From: Cutibacterium namnetense
GTDB lineage: Bacteria > Actinomycetota > Actinomycetes > Propionibacteriales > Propionibacteriaceae
DNA length: 64,000 nucleotides
Reading direction: 5' to 3'
NCBI RefSeq assembly: GCF_001642025.1
Contig: NZ_LWHO01000013.1
Coordinates: 62,001-126,000, forward strand
This document shows positions 1 to 8,622 of the stretch, piece by piece. The notes under the pieces were generated by a model that was not told the origin of the DNA, did not search any database, and saw only the letters and a list, made by a program, of their open reading frames with translations. Each line of letters starts with the position of its first letter. Position 1 is the stretch's first letter. The position numbers and the translations under genes are program-made.

Positions 1-29
1 GGCCCCCGATCCTTGGCGGATCGGGGGCC
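1..29 (-). terminator. Intrinsic terminator hairpin of the PRC-barrel gene
   Basis: A perfect 12-bp stem (1-12 with 18-29) and a 5-base loop lie just after the stop of the minus-strand gene. Any U-tract would lie outside the window, so use as a terminator is inferred. Confidence 0.75.
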
Positions 30-56
30 CACGTTAGTTCAATTACCTCTAAGGCA

Positions 57-902
57 TCAGCCGGCCGGAGCCTCCGGCCCGTCGTTGAACCACCAGGTCG
101 CTTGGCCTGGAACTCCAGCCTTCTTAGCTTCCTCGGGTGCCTCAACCTTGTCGAAGTCGTGGATATTGCCCTCGGAGTCCTCCCAGCACACCACCTCACG
201 CCGAACTGGAATCTGCACGGTCACCAGGTCCGTGACGACGTAGCGACGCAGCTTGGCACCGGCAGGCAATCCCATGGCCGCGACGGGCTCGACGACGCGA
301 GTTTCCTCGTCAGAGCGGTCGTCACTGAGCGCCTCGGGATGGTTCTCCTCATCCTCGTCGGTACCCTCAGCAGTCGGCACAACCTCGTCAGAGCCAGTCT
401 CGGCGATGACGATCGGAGTGATGATGGTGTCTTGATTAGCCTCGTCGTCTTCAGGCTCAGCGACAACCGACCCAGAGTCATCAACCACATCAGCTTCGGC
501 AATGTCGTCCGGCTCGCTCACAGCACCACGCCCAGGCTGGGAGGTGGCTACGTCGTCATCGCTAATCTCCAAGCCAGAACGACGAGCAGGCTCCATACCG
601 TAATGTCCGTAAACCTCGGCCTCACGGTCGCGCGAAAGGTCGTCTTCCCCGGAAGCCTTGGGAGCGGCCTCGATGAGGTCTCGACTGAACGGGACATTGA
701 CCTGACTAGTGGAGTAATCGGCACCTCGCACCGGAATGAAGTACTCATGACCCTCCGAAAGCACGGTCACAAAGGTCGCAGCTCCGGTGACCTCGTCGGC
801 AAAGATCTGCTGAATCGTGCCGACCTTCTCACCATCCGATCCGACGACCTCAGCGTCGAACAGTTCGGGGATCTCCTTGGGATCCATGGCGCTGATGTCC
901 AT
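57..902 (-). CDS. PRC-barrel domain protein with acidic linker
   Basis: The 281-residue protein has an N-terminal PRC-barrel-like domain (about residues 5-75, with a DAEVVGSDGEKVGTIQQIF core). A long Asp/Glu-rich linker follows, then a conserved basic/aromatic C-terminal block containing EDSEGNIHDFDKV. The start is ATG at 902 because GAGAGG lies seven bases upstream; a longer reading to 968 has no ribosome site. There is no signal peptide, so it is cytosolic. A second PRC-barrel protein is encoded at 44556-45422. PRC-barrel proteins are often stress-linked in actinobacteria, but the role here is unknown. Confidence 0.8.
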   Translation of the reverse strand: MDISAMDPKEIPELFDAEVVGSDGEKVGTIQQIFADEVTGAATFVTVLSEGHEYFIPVRGADYSTSQVNVPFSRDLIEAAPKASGEDDLSRDREAEVYGHYGMEPARRSGLEISDDDVATSQPGRGAVSEPDDIAEADVVDDSGSVVAEPEDDEANQDTIITPIVIAETGSDEVVPTAEGTDEDEENHPEALSDDRSDEETRVVEPVAAMGLPAGAKLRRYVVTDLVTVQIPVRREVVCWEDSEGNIHDFDKVEAPEEAKKAGVPGQATWWFNDGPEAPAG

Positions 903-1142
903 GTATCGACCTCTCGCTAGGGGGCTAGAACGTACGTGCATACTCGTACTTTTTACCCAGCTTTTCATACCGTGCTGCGCAACTAGCGCAACACCACCGG
1001 GCGCGTCTCGAAGTGGAACAGATATGACGGGGACACAGTAGCCGCTTTCCCGCCGCGATCGGCAACTCGTAACAGCTGAAATCAGAGCATTCCAGATAGG
1101 TACCCTTAGGCCCGCCTACCAGGACCACAAGGTAGGAGCTTG

Positions 1143-1148
1143 TAGGAT
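1143..1148 (+). promoter_or_regulatory. Putative -10 box for leaderless start at 1155
   Basis: TAGGAT matches TANNNT and ends six bases before the GTG start. No ribosome binding site is present. Transcription starting at or next to the GTG is inferred. Confidence 0.45.
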
Positions 1149-1154
1149 CGTCCC

Positions 1155-1466
1155 GTGATCTTCAAACGTGTCGGTGACTCCCACCCATACCCTGACCACG
1201 GGTACACGCAGAAGCGGTGGTCCCAATTAGCACCCGTCCAGGTGCGTCTGGACCAGCTCGTCACAACGAAGAGCACTCTTGACCTGGCGAATCTCCTCGA
1301 AGATGACTCCACCTTCTACGGGGACCTTTTCGCCCACGTCGTGGCTTGGCATGGCGACCTTTACTTAGAGGATGGCCTGCACCGCGCTCTGCGTGCCGCA
1401 CTGCAACAGCGTCAGACCCTCCACGCTCGTGTCCTCGACCTGGACGGCCATCATGACTTCCGATGA
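1155..1466 (+). CDS. Small ParB-N-like conserved actinobacterial protein
   Basis: The product is 103 residues. Its central part (VQVRLDQLV, then YLEDGLHRALRAAL near residues 73-85) resembles the ParB N-terminal nuclease-like fold, where a DG-H-R loop is typical. Such proteins are sometimes annotated as VapB-type antitoxins, but no toxin gene is next to it. The GTG start has no Shine-Dalgarno sequence; a TAGGAT box at 1143-1148 lies six bases before it, suggesting a leaderless mRNA. It overlaps the next gene by 14 bases, implying translational coupling. Confidence 0.7.
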   Translation: MIFKRVGDSHPYPDHGYTQKRWSQLAPVQVRLDQLVTTKSTLDLANLLEDDSTFYGDLFAHVVAWHGDLYLEDGLHRALRAALQQRQTLHARVLDLDGHHDFR

Positions 1467-2007
1467 GCGTCGCCATTATCTGAGGATGGCGGGGACCCCG
1501 TTAACTCTGCTGGCCCTCGTTCTTCTCATCGCGGTGGCTATCCGCGCCGGGTGGAAGGCCGTGAGTGCCCCCATTCCGCCGCCGCCTCTTACCCCCTGCA
1601 TCAATCAGGACGTCAAGGGCGAGCTGACGACCCAGAAGGTCACCGTTTCGGTGTACAACTCGGGACACACCCGTGGCCTGGCTGGCAGTGCGTCCAAGCA
1701 GCTCGCCAACGTGGGGTTCGTTATCGATTCGGTGTCTAACCGTGAGCCGAGCGTCAAGACAGTCACCATCATCGGGCAGAACGCCAAGAATCCCGAGGTG
1801 GGGCTGGTTGCCGGTTATTTCCCGGGGGCGGTCGTGAAATCAGATCCCAAGCGCGTCGACCATGAGGTCGAAGTGGTGCTCGGTGACCGCGACCCGAACT
1901 TCAAGACGGATGCGCCGAAGTCAGTGAAGGTCAACGGGTCGGTGTGCTTGCCATCTCCCTCCCCGACTCCGTCCATCCTCGCGACGCCGGGGGAACAGCC
2001 CTCCTAG
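1453..2007 (+). CDS. LytR C-terminal-domain membrane protein
   Basis: The product is 184 residues. It has a short basic N-terminus, one membrane segment (about residues 12-32, AGTPLTLLALVLLIAVAIRA), and an extracytoplasmic domain of the LytR_C type (VTVSVYNSGHTRGLAGSASKQL, then a GYFPGAVV block). A Pro/Ser/Thr-rich tail follows. This domain is typical of proteins attached to the actinobacterial cell envelope. The ATG start at 1453 lies inside the upstream gene, so the two are probably co-translated. Confidence 0.8.
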   Translation: MTSDERRHYLRMAGTPLTLLALVLLIAVAIRAGWKAVSAPIPPPPLTPCINQDVKGELTTQKVTVSVYNSGHTRGLAGSASKQLANVGFVIDSVSNREPSVKTVTIIGQNAKNPEVGLVAGYFPGAVVKSDPKRVDHEVEVVLGDRDPNFKTDAPKSVKVNGSVCLPSPSPTPSILATPGEQPS

Positions 2008-2038
2008 GGTTTGCCAGACCTCTTGCGGTGGCTTCTCA

Positions 2039-3553
2039 TCAGTCGGCGGCCTGCACTCGCAGGCCATGCCATCGCGCTAAACGGCCACCCCGACTAATCT
2101 CGGTAAGCCTCTCGACGACGGTACGACGCTGCCCCTGGGGCACGACGATAAGCAACTCGTCACCTTGTTCCAGCGCTGTTCCGGCGTGCGGGGCGAAGGA
2201 CCTGTCACCGCGAATGATGAGCGAGACGACGCAGTTGCGTGGCAGTCTCAGTTCCCGGATTGTCACACCGGCCAGACGCGACCCCTTGGGGACGTCGGCC
2301 TGCAGTAAGTCAGCAGCGATCTCGTCGAGGGGCGCAACCTCGATGGAGACATCTTTAGCCATCTGAGGATCGACGACGCCGAGTATATTCGCCGCGCTAG
2401 GCAGGGTTGGAGCTTGGATGCAGGCAAAGACTACGACAAGCACCAGGATGCCGTCGAAGAATTTGTCTGCATGCTCCATATGCGATGCCATCGGGATGGT
2501 CGCCAGGATGATAGGCACAGCGCCGCGCAGGCCGGCCCAAGACATGAAGAGCCGCTCGTTGCGTTCGAACCCAAACCATGTCGTGCATGCGGCCACCGCA
2601 ATTGGGCGCGCAACCAAGGTGAGAAGTAGGCCGGCAGCGACTCCCACTCCGACCGAGCGCCACGTGAGGCGATCAGGGTTGGCCAGCAGACCGAGCATGA
2701 CGAACAGGCCAATCTGACAGATCCAGGCGATGCCTTCTGAGAAGGACCTGGTGGTGTGTTGGTAGGGAAGATCGCCGTTGCCGATGACGACGGCGGCAAC
2801 GTAGACGGCCGAAAAACCAGAGACGCCGATCCACACTCCCATGCCGTAGGCGGTGACGGCCCATGCCATCGCAGCGATGGCGTAGAGGTTGCCCGAGGGC
2901 AAGGTTATGCGCCGACTGACTTTGACGGCTACCCACCCCACGGCAAGGCCGACGAGAATACCGCCGATGAGCTGAACGGCGATCGATCCGAGTAGGGGAA
3001 GGACGCCGGCGCTCGACTCCCCGGTGGCCACTCCCGTTAAGGCGATGACGATGAGAACGGTCGGGGCGTCGTTGAGGCCCGACTCGGCCTCTAACACGGA
3101 CCTCAGGTGGTCCGGCAATGGGACTCCGCGCAGCACGGAAAAGACTGCAGCAGAGTCAGTGGGCGCGGTGGCAGCACCGAGCAGGGCGGCCACGTTCCAA
3201 TGCAAATCAAGCACATAGTGGCCGAGTGCCGTCATGACACCAAAGCAGACCCCGACGCCGACGGTTGCGAGCAAGGCAGCCGGGGCCAAGGCTGGTCGGA
3301 TATCCTTCCAATTCGTCGAGAGTCCGCCGTCGGCGAGAATGAGTACGAGGGCGGCAAAACCGATGGCATGTGCGGCAGCCAGATCGTTGAACTCGATGCC
3401 GAATCCGATCGGGCCAAGCAGCATGCCGACCAGCAAAAACAGCAGTAGTGCCGGCAGCCCAAGACGGGTACCGATCCGGGCCGCAAAGGCAGCAAGCAAC
3501 ACGACGACGGCGCCGAGGAATAAGGCGAGGTCGGCTGGCTGCATGACTCCCAT
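2039..3553 (-). CDS. K+/H+ antiporter, CPA1/CvrA type with TrkA-C domain
   Basis: The protein is about 504 residues with roughly 12 hydrophobic segments in the first 390. The pattern is that of CPA1 sodium or potassium/proton antiporters, including an ATAPTDSAAVFSVL motif with the ion-binding Asp. The last 90 residues (about 410-495) are a TrkA-C-like domain (LPRNCVVSLIIRGDRSFAPHAGTALEQGDELLIVV in pattern), as in the NhaP2/CvrA group. It would exchange cytoplasmic K+ for protons. The start is uncertain among TTG 3565, ATG 3553 and ATG 3544. It converges with the LytR_C gene. Confidence 0.85.
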   Translation of the reverse strand: MGVMQPADLALFLGAVVVLLAAFAARIGTRLGLPALLLFLLVGMLLGPIGFGIEFNDLAAAHAIGFAALVLILADGGLSTNWKDIRPALAPAALLATVGVGVCFGVMTALGHYVLDLHWNVAALLGAATAPTDSAAVFSVLRGVPLPDHLRSVLEAESGLNDAPTVLIVIALTGVATGESSAGVLPLLGSIAVQLIGGILVGLAVGWVAVKVSRRITLPSGNLYAIAAMAWAVTAYGMGVWIGVSGFSAVYVAAVVIGNGDLPYQHTTRSFSEGIAWICQIGLFVMLGLLANPDRLTWRSVGVGVAAGLLLTLVARPIAVAACTTWFGFERNERLFMSWAGLRGAVPIILATIPMASHMEHADKFFDGILVLVVVFACIQAPTLPSAANILGVVDPQMAKDVSIEVAPLDEIAADLLQADVPKGSRLAGVTIRELRLPRNCVVSLIIRGDRSFAPHAGTALEQGDELLIVVPQGQRRTVVERLTEISRGGRLARWHGLRVQAAD

Positions 3554-3622
3554 TATTGCAACCAAGCAAACGGATTCTTCGCATCTTAAGGGCGAAGACC
3601 GGTGACCACAGTCCGGTGGTGA

Positions 3623-3657
3623 CTGGGGCCCGGGGATGTCATATTCCCGGGCCCCAG
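3623..3657 (-). terminator. GC-rich hairpin downstream of tRNA-Ser(CGA)
   Basis: A 12-bp perfect stem (3623-3634 with 3646-3657) and an 11-base loop sit immediately beyond the 3' end of the minus-strand tRNA. No strong U-tract follows. Confidence 0.6.
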
Positions 3658-3661
3658 ATGG

Positions 3662-3746
3662 CGGTGACGGAGGGATTTGAACCCTCGGTAGCTCTCGCTA
3701 CACCCGCTTTCGAGGCGGGCACTTTCGGCCGCTCAGACACGTCACC
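3662..3746 (-). tRNA. tRNA-Ser (anticodon CGA)
   Basis: On the minus strand a 7-bp acceptor stem (GGTGACG/CGTCACC), an anticodon loop CTCGAAA, a long variable arm and a GGTTCAAATCC T-loop are visible. The 85-base length with an extra arm is that of a class II tRNA-Ser. CGA reads UCG codons. A hairpin follows the 3' end. Confidence 0.96.
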
Positions 3747-3823
3747 GTGAGCAAGGGTAGCGAATTCCTCACCACATCCCAAAATCCGGATGTCAGGAAC
3801 GCGTCGTGTAGATGTCGAAAGTG

Positions 3824-5233
3824 TCAGGGACGGCTGCTTTCGTCCCCGTTCGTGACCTCAGCCTCTTGCGCAGTTTCGACGTCGTCGTCGGACTTCACAT
3901 TCTTCTGATCGAATCTCTTCGCCACCACAAGAGCCAGCCCGATGTAGAACACCAATAGCCCAGCCATGATGAAGGACATCTGATAGATCGTGCCGACGAT
4001 CGACCGGTTGCTGAGGTTCAGGTAGGTCAGCGGCACCGCGGCGTACACGATCGCGAAAGCCAGCGCGATGCCGTTGTTTCGGGTCACGATAAACATGTTT
4101 GAGATCGGTGAGGTGACAAAATTGACGAAGAGCCATGGCACCAGAGCCACCGCGATGTCCGCCGATTGGTGAAACTTCGCACCCAGCAGCCACGGCAGCA
4201 CCGGCGGGATGAGCAGATACAACAGCCCGAACGGCACAATGCCAATGAGGAAGGACCTCACGACCGACTTTTTGACGGTTTGGTAGAACCTCCCGGCATC
4301 AGAAACCGACAACTTCTGGAAGAACACCTGGGATAGTGCCTGGTTGATGACGGACGCCGGCATCTGCATGAGGGTCCACGCGATCGAGAACCGTCCATAC
4401 CCGGCCGTCGAAAACCTCACCATGATGATCATGTTGACGCCCTGCTGACGAATGGCGTCGACGATGACGTTGGGCGCCGTCAACAGTGGCAACTGGCGAT
4501 ACTTACGCATCAGTGTGCGCATCGGGACTTCCGCTTCCTTGACGCCACGCAGGTCCGAGCCCAACCGACGCCGGAAGTTATTGAGAGCCAGGCACTTACC
4601 TAGGAAGGTGGCGATCACCTGACCGAATGCCCCCAGGGAAACCGCACACGACCCGATTCTTCCCATCGCCGTCGTCGACTGGCACCACAGCGCGTTAGTC
4701 CCGATGACACCGAATTGTTTGCGCCGGTTAGCCCAGAAGTTCACGACGTTCACCTGGGCATATGTGAAGGTGATCGGCCCCACCGCCAACAACCACCATC
4801 GGGCCTGAGGCTTGCCCAGCAGTCCGCTGAGGTAGGGGCCAAGGGGAACCATCGCCAACATCGCGACCACGGAGACAATGCCATTGATGCGGGTAGCCAG
4901 TCGAAATACCCGCTTCGCCTCAGAATCATCCCGCGGCAGCACGATGGCCATGTCGTAGCGCAGTGCGGCAGCGGGGATAACGAACTGGGAAACAGCCATG
5001 ATGGCGCCGTAGATACCCCAGTCAGACGGGTCTATGTGGTGGGTGACGTAGAGGGTGGCTAGGGCAGCAATCAGCTGAGCCAGGCCGGTGCCACTAATGA
5101 CCTTCGTCACTGAAGCGAGAAACTCATGGCGCTGAATGTATGCCCGACTGCGCGGGAACCACACCCGTTTCTCCCCGGGGGCTGGTGTTGCCCCGGATGC
5201 TGCCGGTGTCGGTTCCGTTGTCGTGTTGGTCAC
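3824..5233 (-). CDS. Wzx-like polysaccharide flippase (MATE/MOP superfamily)
   Basis: The product is 469 residues with about 12 membrane segments between residues 45 and 445 and a charged, Glu-rich C-terminus. The pattern (GTGLAQLIAALATLYVTHH, then DWGIYGAIMAVSQFVIPAAALRYD) is that of oligosaccharide/lipopolysaccharide flippases. Family members move lipid-linked saccharides across the membrane. The start overlaps the tadA stop by four bases, so the two are cotranscribed. No glycosyltransferases lie nearby, so the glycan is unknown. Confidence 0.8.
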   Translation of the reverse strand: MTNTTTEPTPAASGATPAPGEKRVWFPRSRAYIQRHEFLASVTKVISGTGLAQLIAALATLYVTHHIDPSDWGIYGAIMAVSQFVIPAAALRYDMAIVLPRDDSEAKRVFRLATRINGIVSVVAMLAMVPLGPYLSGLLGKPQARWWLLAVGPITFTYAQVNVVNFWANRRKQFGVIGTNALWCQSTTAMGRIGSCAVSLGAFGQVIATFLGKCLALNNFRRRLGSDLRGVKEAEVPMRTLMRKYRQLPLLTAPNVIVDAIRQQGVNMIIMVRFSTAGYGRFSIAWTLMQMPASVINQALSQVFFQKLSVSDAGRFYQTVKKSVVRSFLIGIVPFGLLYLLIPPVLPWLLGAKFHQSADIAVALVPWLFVNFVTSPISNMFIVTRNNGIALAFAIVYAAVPLTYLNLSNRSIVGTIYQMSFIMAGLLVFYIGLALVVAKRFDQKNVKSDDDVETAQEAEVTNGDESSRP

Positions 5234-5712
5234 CCGTCCACGGTACAGGCCCGATGCCCGTCAAAGAATTCGCGCAACAGAGCAGCAGACTCCTCGGCCA
5301 TCACCCCTGTGACTACGTCAGGCCGGTGCGGCAACCTCGGATCACGCATGACATCGAACAGGGAACTGACGGCACCCGCCTTCGGATCAAAGGCCCCGAA
5401 AACCACCCTCGGGATCCTCGCAGCAACGATCGTTCCAGCGCACATGGTGCACGGCTCCAGGGTGACGACGAGGGTGCAATCACCGAGGCGCCAGCCGTCC
5501 CTGACCTCGGCCGCACGGCGGATGGCCAACACCTCCGCGTGGGCCGTCGGGTCGCCAGTGAGCTCACGCTCATTGCCGGCCTCGGAAAAAACCTCACCGC
5601 CCGGGCCGAGAATCACCGCGCCGATGGGGACGTCACCCCACATAGCGGCGCGATGCGCCACATCAAGGGCCCGGGTCATAGCCTGACGCCAACCCGGCAT
5701 CGGGCCAGTCAC
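5230..5712 (-). CDS. tadA: tRNA-specific adenosine deaminase TadA
   Basis: The 160-residue cytidine-deaminase-fold enzyme converts A34 to inosine in tRNA-Arg(ACG). The zinc site is complete: HAE at 58-60 carries the zinc ligand and proton shuttle, and PCTMC supplies C88 and C91. The GTG start at 5712 lies three bases after the stop of the acidic partner gene. Its expected substrate, tRNA-Arg(ACG), is encoded at 12908-12980. Confidence 0.93.
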   Translation of the reverse strand: MTGPMPGWRQAMTRALDVAHRAAMWGDVPIGAVILGPGGEVFSEAGNERELTGDPTAHAEVLAIRRAAEVRDGWRLGDCTLVVTLEPCTMCAGTIVAARIPRVVFGAFDPKAGAVSSLFDVMRDPRLPHRPDVVTGVMAEESAALLREFFDGHRACTVDG

Positions 5713-5715
5713 AGG

Positions 5716-6372
5716 TCAGCGCACCGAGGTGTTAGCGGCCCGCTCGAACTGCGGCCCGAAGTGAACCCGGGCAGCAATGTCAGACAAGATCTCGTCTGAG
5801 TCCTCGTCCGCGTCAGCGAAGGCCTCCATGTCGAACTCCCCCAGGCCAGCATCGGCAAGCATGTCGCCGTCGCCCATCGTCTCGGGATCATCATCGGGAT
5901 CGGGAATGTCCTCACCGAGAAAATCAGCGACATCGCGGGCTATCGGCCAATCGTTAGCCTGGGTGGCGTCCGATAGAAAGACCTGCACATTTCGACCACG
6001 TACCCGGACGATGACATAGAACTGGTGGTCGATGGACACCATGCCGACAGCCCCAGCATCACCGGGTAGACGCCTCAGTTGGGTGATGAGCTCATCGAAG
6101 TCATTAGCAAGCATCGGCTCCATAGGAACTGCCACACGCTCGCCGTCATCGTTATAGAGGGCTACTACAAAGTCGATCTCGTCTTCGCTGGCATCCTCGA
6201 GATCGTCGTCATAGTCATCATCGTCGTAATCGTCGTCGTCATCGCCGTAGTCATCCTCATCATCGGACAACTCGTCATAATCGTCGAGATCGTCATAGTC
6301 ATCGACGTCATCGGCGTCGAAGGGCTTGACGTCATCGTCGGGGACAAACTCATCATCGCTGAACCGGGACAT
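5716..6372 (-). CDS. TadA-associated acidic protein
   Basis: The product is 218 residues. Residues 6-62 are almost only Asp, Glu and Tyr. A folded domain follows ([20 protein letters not shown] to about residue 150) and another acidic tail. It is the conserved actinobacterial protein encoded directly before tadA, commonly called tRNA adenosine deaminase-associated protein; its biochemical role is not established. The ATG at 6372 has GGAGG seven bases upstream. It heads the operon with tadA and the flippase. Confidence 0.8.
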   Translation of the reverse strand: MSRFSDDEFVPDDDVKPFDADDVDDYDDLDDYDELSDDEDDYGDDDDDYDDDDYDDDLEDASEDEIDFVVALYNDDGERVAVPMEPMLANDFDELITQLRRLPGDAGAVGMVSIDHQFYVIVRVRGRNVQVFLSDATQANDWPIARDVADFLGEDIPDPDDDPETMGDGDMLADAGLGEFDMEAFADADEDSDEILSDIAARVHFGPQFERAANTSVR

Positions 6373-6552
6373 GACGACCTCCTTGGGGCGGCGAACGACT
6401 CCATCGTTGCAGACATCCGGCCGCAGAAACAGTCGCAAGGCCGATTTAGCCGTCACATTCTTGGGAAGCACCACACTTCCCCACTCAGCCTCTCCTGTCC
6501 TTTCCTGCCAAAATACTTGGGCGCACCCCACCAGACAGGGAGCCGAGTGCCA

Positions 6553-6581
6553 CCAACCTTCCCCACATGTGCCAAGGTTGG
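6553..6581 (+). promoter_or_regulatory. Hairpin covering the upp ribosome-binding region
   Basis: An 8-bp perfect inverted repeat (6553-6560 with 6574-6581) ends five bases before the upp GTG start. Its right arm holds the only purine-rich AAGG stretch available as a Shine-Dalgarno sequence. Control of upp translation is inferred. Confidence 0.35.
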
Positions 6582-6585
6582 ACTC

Positions 6586-7227
6586 GTGGAACTCAACGTC
6601 ATGGATCATCCTCTCGTCTCCCACAAGTTGACCCTGTTGCGCTCGGTAGACACTCCCAGCCCAGTTTTCCGCCAGCTTGTCGAGGAGCTTGTCACCCTTA
6701 TGGCTTACGAAGGCACCCGCGAGGTGCGCATCGAGCCAACCACCGTCACCACCCCGCTCACCACTACCGACGGCGTCGCCCTGGCCCGCCCTAAGCCGCT
6801 CGTGGTCCCGATTCTGCGCGCCGGCCTAGGAATGCTTGAGGGCATGATGCGCCTCATCCCCTCAGCTGAAGTCGGCTTCGTGGGCATGGCCCGCGATGAG
6901 GAAACCCTCCAACCGATCACCTACGCTGAGCGTCTCCCCAAAAATCTCTCCGGCCGTCAGTGCTACGTCCTCGACCCAATGCTGGCCACCGGCGGTTCTT
7001 TGGGCGGCACCGTCGAGTTCCTGGTCCGTCGCGGTGCCGATCACATCACCTGCTTGTGCATTCTGGCCGCCCCCGAGGGCATCGACAATTTCCGCAAGCT
7101 CGTTAGTGACCTTGACGTACCCTGCCACCTCATCGTCGCCGGCCTTGACGATCACCTCGACGAGCACGGCTACATCGTCCCTGGCCTAGGTGATGCCGGC
7201 GACCGTCTTTACGGCCTAGCAGAATGA
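6586..7227 (+). CDS. upp: Uracil phosphoribosyltransferase
   Basis: The 213-residue enzyme makes UMP from uracil and PRPP in pyrimidine salvage. The PRPP motif [11 protein letters not shown] (from residue 128) and the uracil-binding C-terminal region ([13 protein letters not shown]) are present, and the length is normal for Upp. GTG at 6586 gives the standard N-terminus ([18 protein letters not shown]). The stop overlaps the start of the next gene by four bases. Confidence 0.95.
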   Translation: MELNVMDHPLVSHKLTLLRSVDTPSPVFRQLVEELVTLMAYEGTREVRIEPTTVTTPLTTTDGVALARPKPLVVPILRAGLGMLEGMMRLIPSAEVGFVGMARDEETLQPITYAERLPKNLSGRQCYVLDPMLATGGSLGGTVEFLVRRGADHITCLCILAAPEGIDNFRKLVSDLDVPCHLIVAGLDDHLDEHGYIVPGLGDAGDRLYGLAE

Positions 7228-7979
7228 GCGTCCTGCGCCCAGCGGACCTGCATGGTTTAGCGGCCCTGCTGAGTTCCCAACAACACCAAGAGGTTGTCCC
7301 GCCGTGCTGGCATTGGGTGCTCCTCCTCGACCCGGTCGTCCCCGCTAATCTCGACGAGGACGGCTATGTTGTCGGCTCACCGATCACCCCAGAACCAGGC
7401 ATGACAAGGATGTTTGCGGGCGGACGGGTGCGCACCATCTGCCCGCTGGCCCTCAGCAGCGAGACCTCTCGCACTACCAAGGTGGCCTCAGTCACCGACA
7501 AGGAAAGTCGCCGCGGCCTACTCCACTTCGTGACACTGAGGACCACGTGGTCCCAGAACAACCAGGACTGCCTCATCGACGAGCAGGACTACGTCTTCTT
7601 ACCAGCCCGCTCCGTCGATCCCACGCCCGAAGGTGCCGGCCAGACCGACGGCGACGGCTTCCTGGTGACCGAACCCCTGCTAGTGACCTTCTCGGCCCTG
7701 ACAGCAAACCCGTACCGCATCCACTGGGACCGCGATTTCTGCCGCCGCGCTGGACATGACGGTCTGGTGATCCACGGACCATTACAGGCCCTGCTCATGG
7801 CCCAAGCATTCGAGGACACGGGCGCGGACTTCACCGGTAAACAGTTCTCCTACCGGTTCCGCGCCGCAGTCACGGCTCCGACCCGGCTCACCGTCGGCAT
7901 CGAGGAAGGCGAAGCTAAAGTCCGTCGCCCCGATGGCACCGTAACCGCTACAGCAACCCTGCAAGATGAGGGTCGCTAA
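7224..7979 (+). CDS. MaoC/HTD2-like hot-dog acyl dehydratase
   Basis: The product is 251 residues. A FAS1-like dehydratase N-terminal half is followed by a C-terminal hot-dog (about 150-235) with [32 protein letters not shown]. This is the pattern of the 3-hydroxyacyl-thioester dehydratase/mesaconyl-C4-CoA hydratase family. It probably hydrates or dehydrates an acyl-CoA. It is translationally coupled to upp (ATGA overlap), an odd pairing. The substrate cannot be told from sequence. Confidence 0.75.
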   Translation: MSVLRPADLHGLAALLSSQQHQEVVPPCWHWVLLLDPVVPANLDEDGYVVGSPITPEPGMTRMFAGGRVRTICPLALSSETSRTTKVASVTDKESRRGLLHFVTLRTTWSQNNQDCLIDEQDYVFLPARSVDPTPEGAGQTDGDGFLVTEPLLVTFSALTANPYRIHWDRDFCRRAGHDGLVIHGPLQALLMAQAFEDTGADFTGKQFSYRFRAAVTAPTRLTVGIEEGEAKVRRPDGTVTATATLQDEGR

Positions 7980-8002
7980 CGTCTTTGGGAGCGATGCACC
8001 AC

Positions 8003-8572
8003 TCAGTTCGCCAATCCCTCGACGACTTCAGCACCGGGCAGGGAAAGTACATCGCCCCCACTGACGATGAGCTTCGAGCTGCGCAACCCTGAGCCGATGC
8101 ACACTGCCTCGGCTTCAGCCACCCGCGGGTCGATCCAGATCGGCCATTCAGCGGGCAACCCCACCGGGGTAATCCCGCCGTATTCCATCCCGGACATGCT
8201 GACAGCCTCATCCATGGGCGCGAAGGACGCCTTGCGGACGTCAAGCTTTTTGCGCACCACCTTGTTGACGTCGACTTTTGTCGTCGCCAAAACCAGACAT
8301 GCGACGTATTTCTCGACGTCACCACGCTTCCCCTTGACGATGACGCAATTGGCGCAGGTCTCGGGGCCCTCACCGAACGCCTCACACAGCGCCTCAGTAT
8401 CAGCAATCTCAGGGTCGATGCTGAAGACGACTGCCGACGGTAACTCGGCGACTCGACCAGCCACCGTCGCGGCCAGCAGCTCGGGGTGGTCAGCAGCAGG
8501 CAGATGTTCAACGGAGTCGTACATGTAATTCACCGTAGCCACCGTCGATCCATCAACGAGACCCTCTTCCAT
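8003..8572 (-). CDS. YbaK/EbsC-family aminoacyl-tRNA deacylase-like protein
   Basis: The product is about 189 residues. It has the YbaK fold signature: a central VNKVVRKKLDVRKASFAPMDEAVSMSGMEYGGITPVGLP-like stretch, where the invariant Lys and the GGI/TP loop form the editing pocket. The family removes wrongly attached amino acids from tRNA (Ala or Cys on tRNA-Pro). The start is uncertain: ATG 8572 is chosen over 8614, because 8614 would run into the divergent gene's leader. It is divergent from the GH13 gene. Confidence 0.75.
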   Translation of the reverse strand: MEEGLVDGSTVATVNYMYDSVEHLPAADHPELLAATVAGRVAELPSAVVFSIDPEIADTEALCEAFGEGPETCANCVIVKGKRGDVEKYVACLVLATTKVDVNKVVRKKLDVRKASFAPMDEAVSMSGMEYGGITPVGLPAEWPIWIDPRVAEAEAVCIGSGLRSSKLIVSGGDVLSLPGAEVVEGLAN

Positions 8573-8622
8573 ACCTCGGACGGATACCGTTGGCTGTGGT
8601 TGTTCCGACAACAAGGAGAACG

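Noticed and set aside
102-920. 272-codon plus frame antisense to the first gene
   Set aside because: Shadow of a GC-rich gene on the other strand.
925-1128. Cysteine-rich 67-codon minus frame upstream of the first PRC-barrel gene
   Set aside because: GTG start without a ribosome site, overlaps the leader and start of a better gene, weak codon bias. The spacing of its cysteines does not match a zinc ribbon I know.
6165-6416. Met/Thr/Ser-rich frame opposite the acidic tract
   Set aside because: Caused by GAC/GAT repeats of the TadA-associated protein in another frame.
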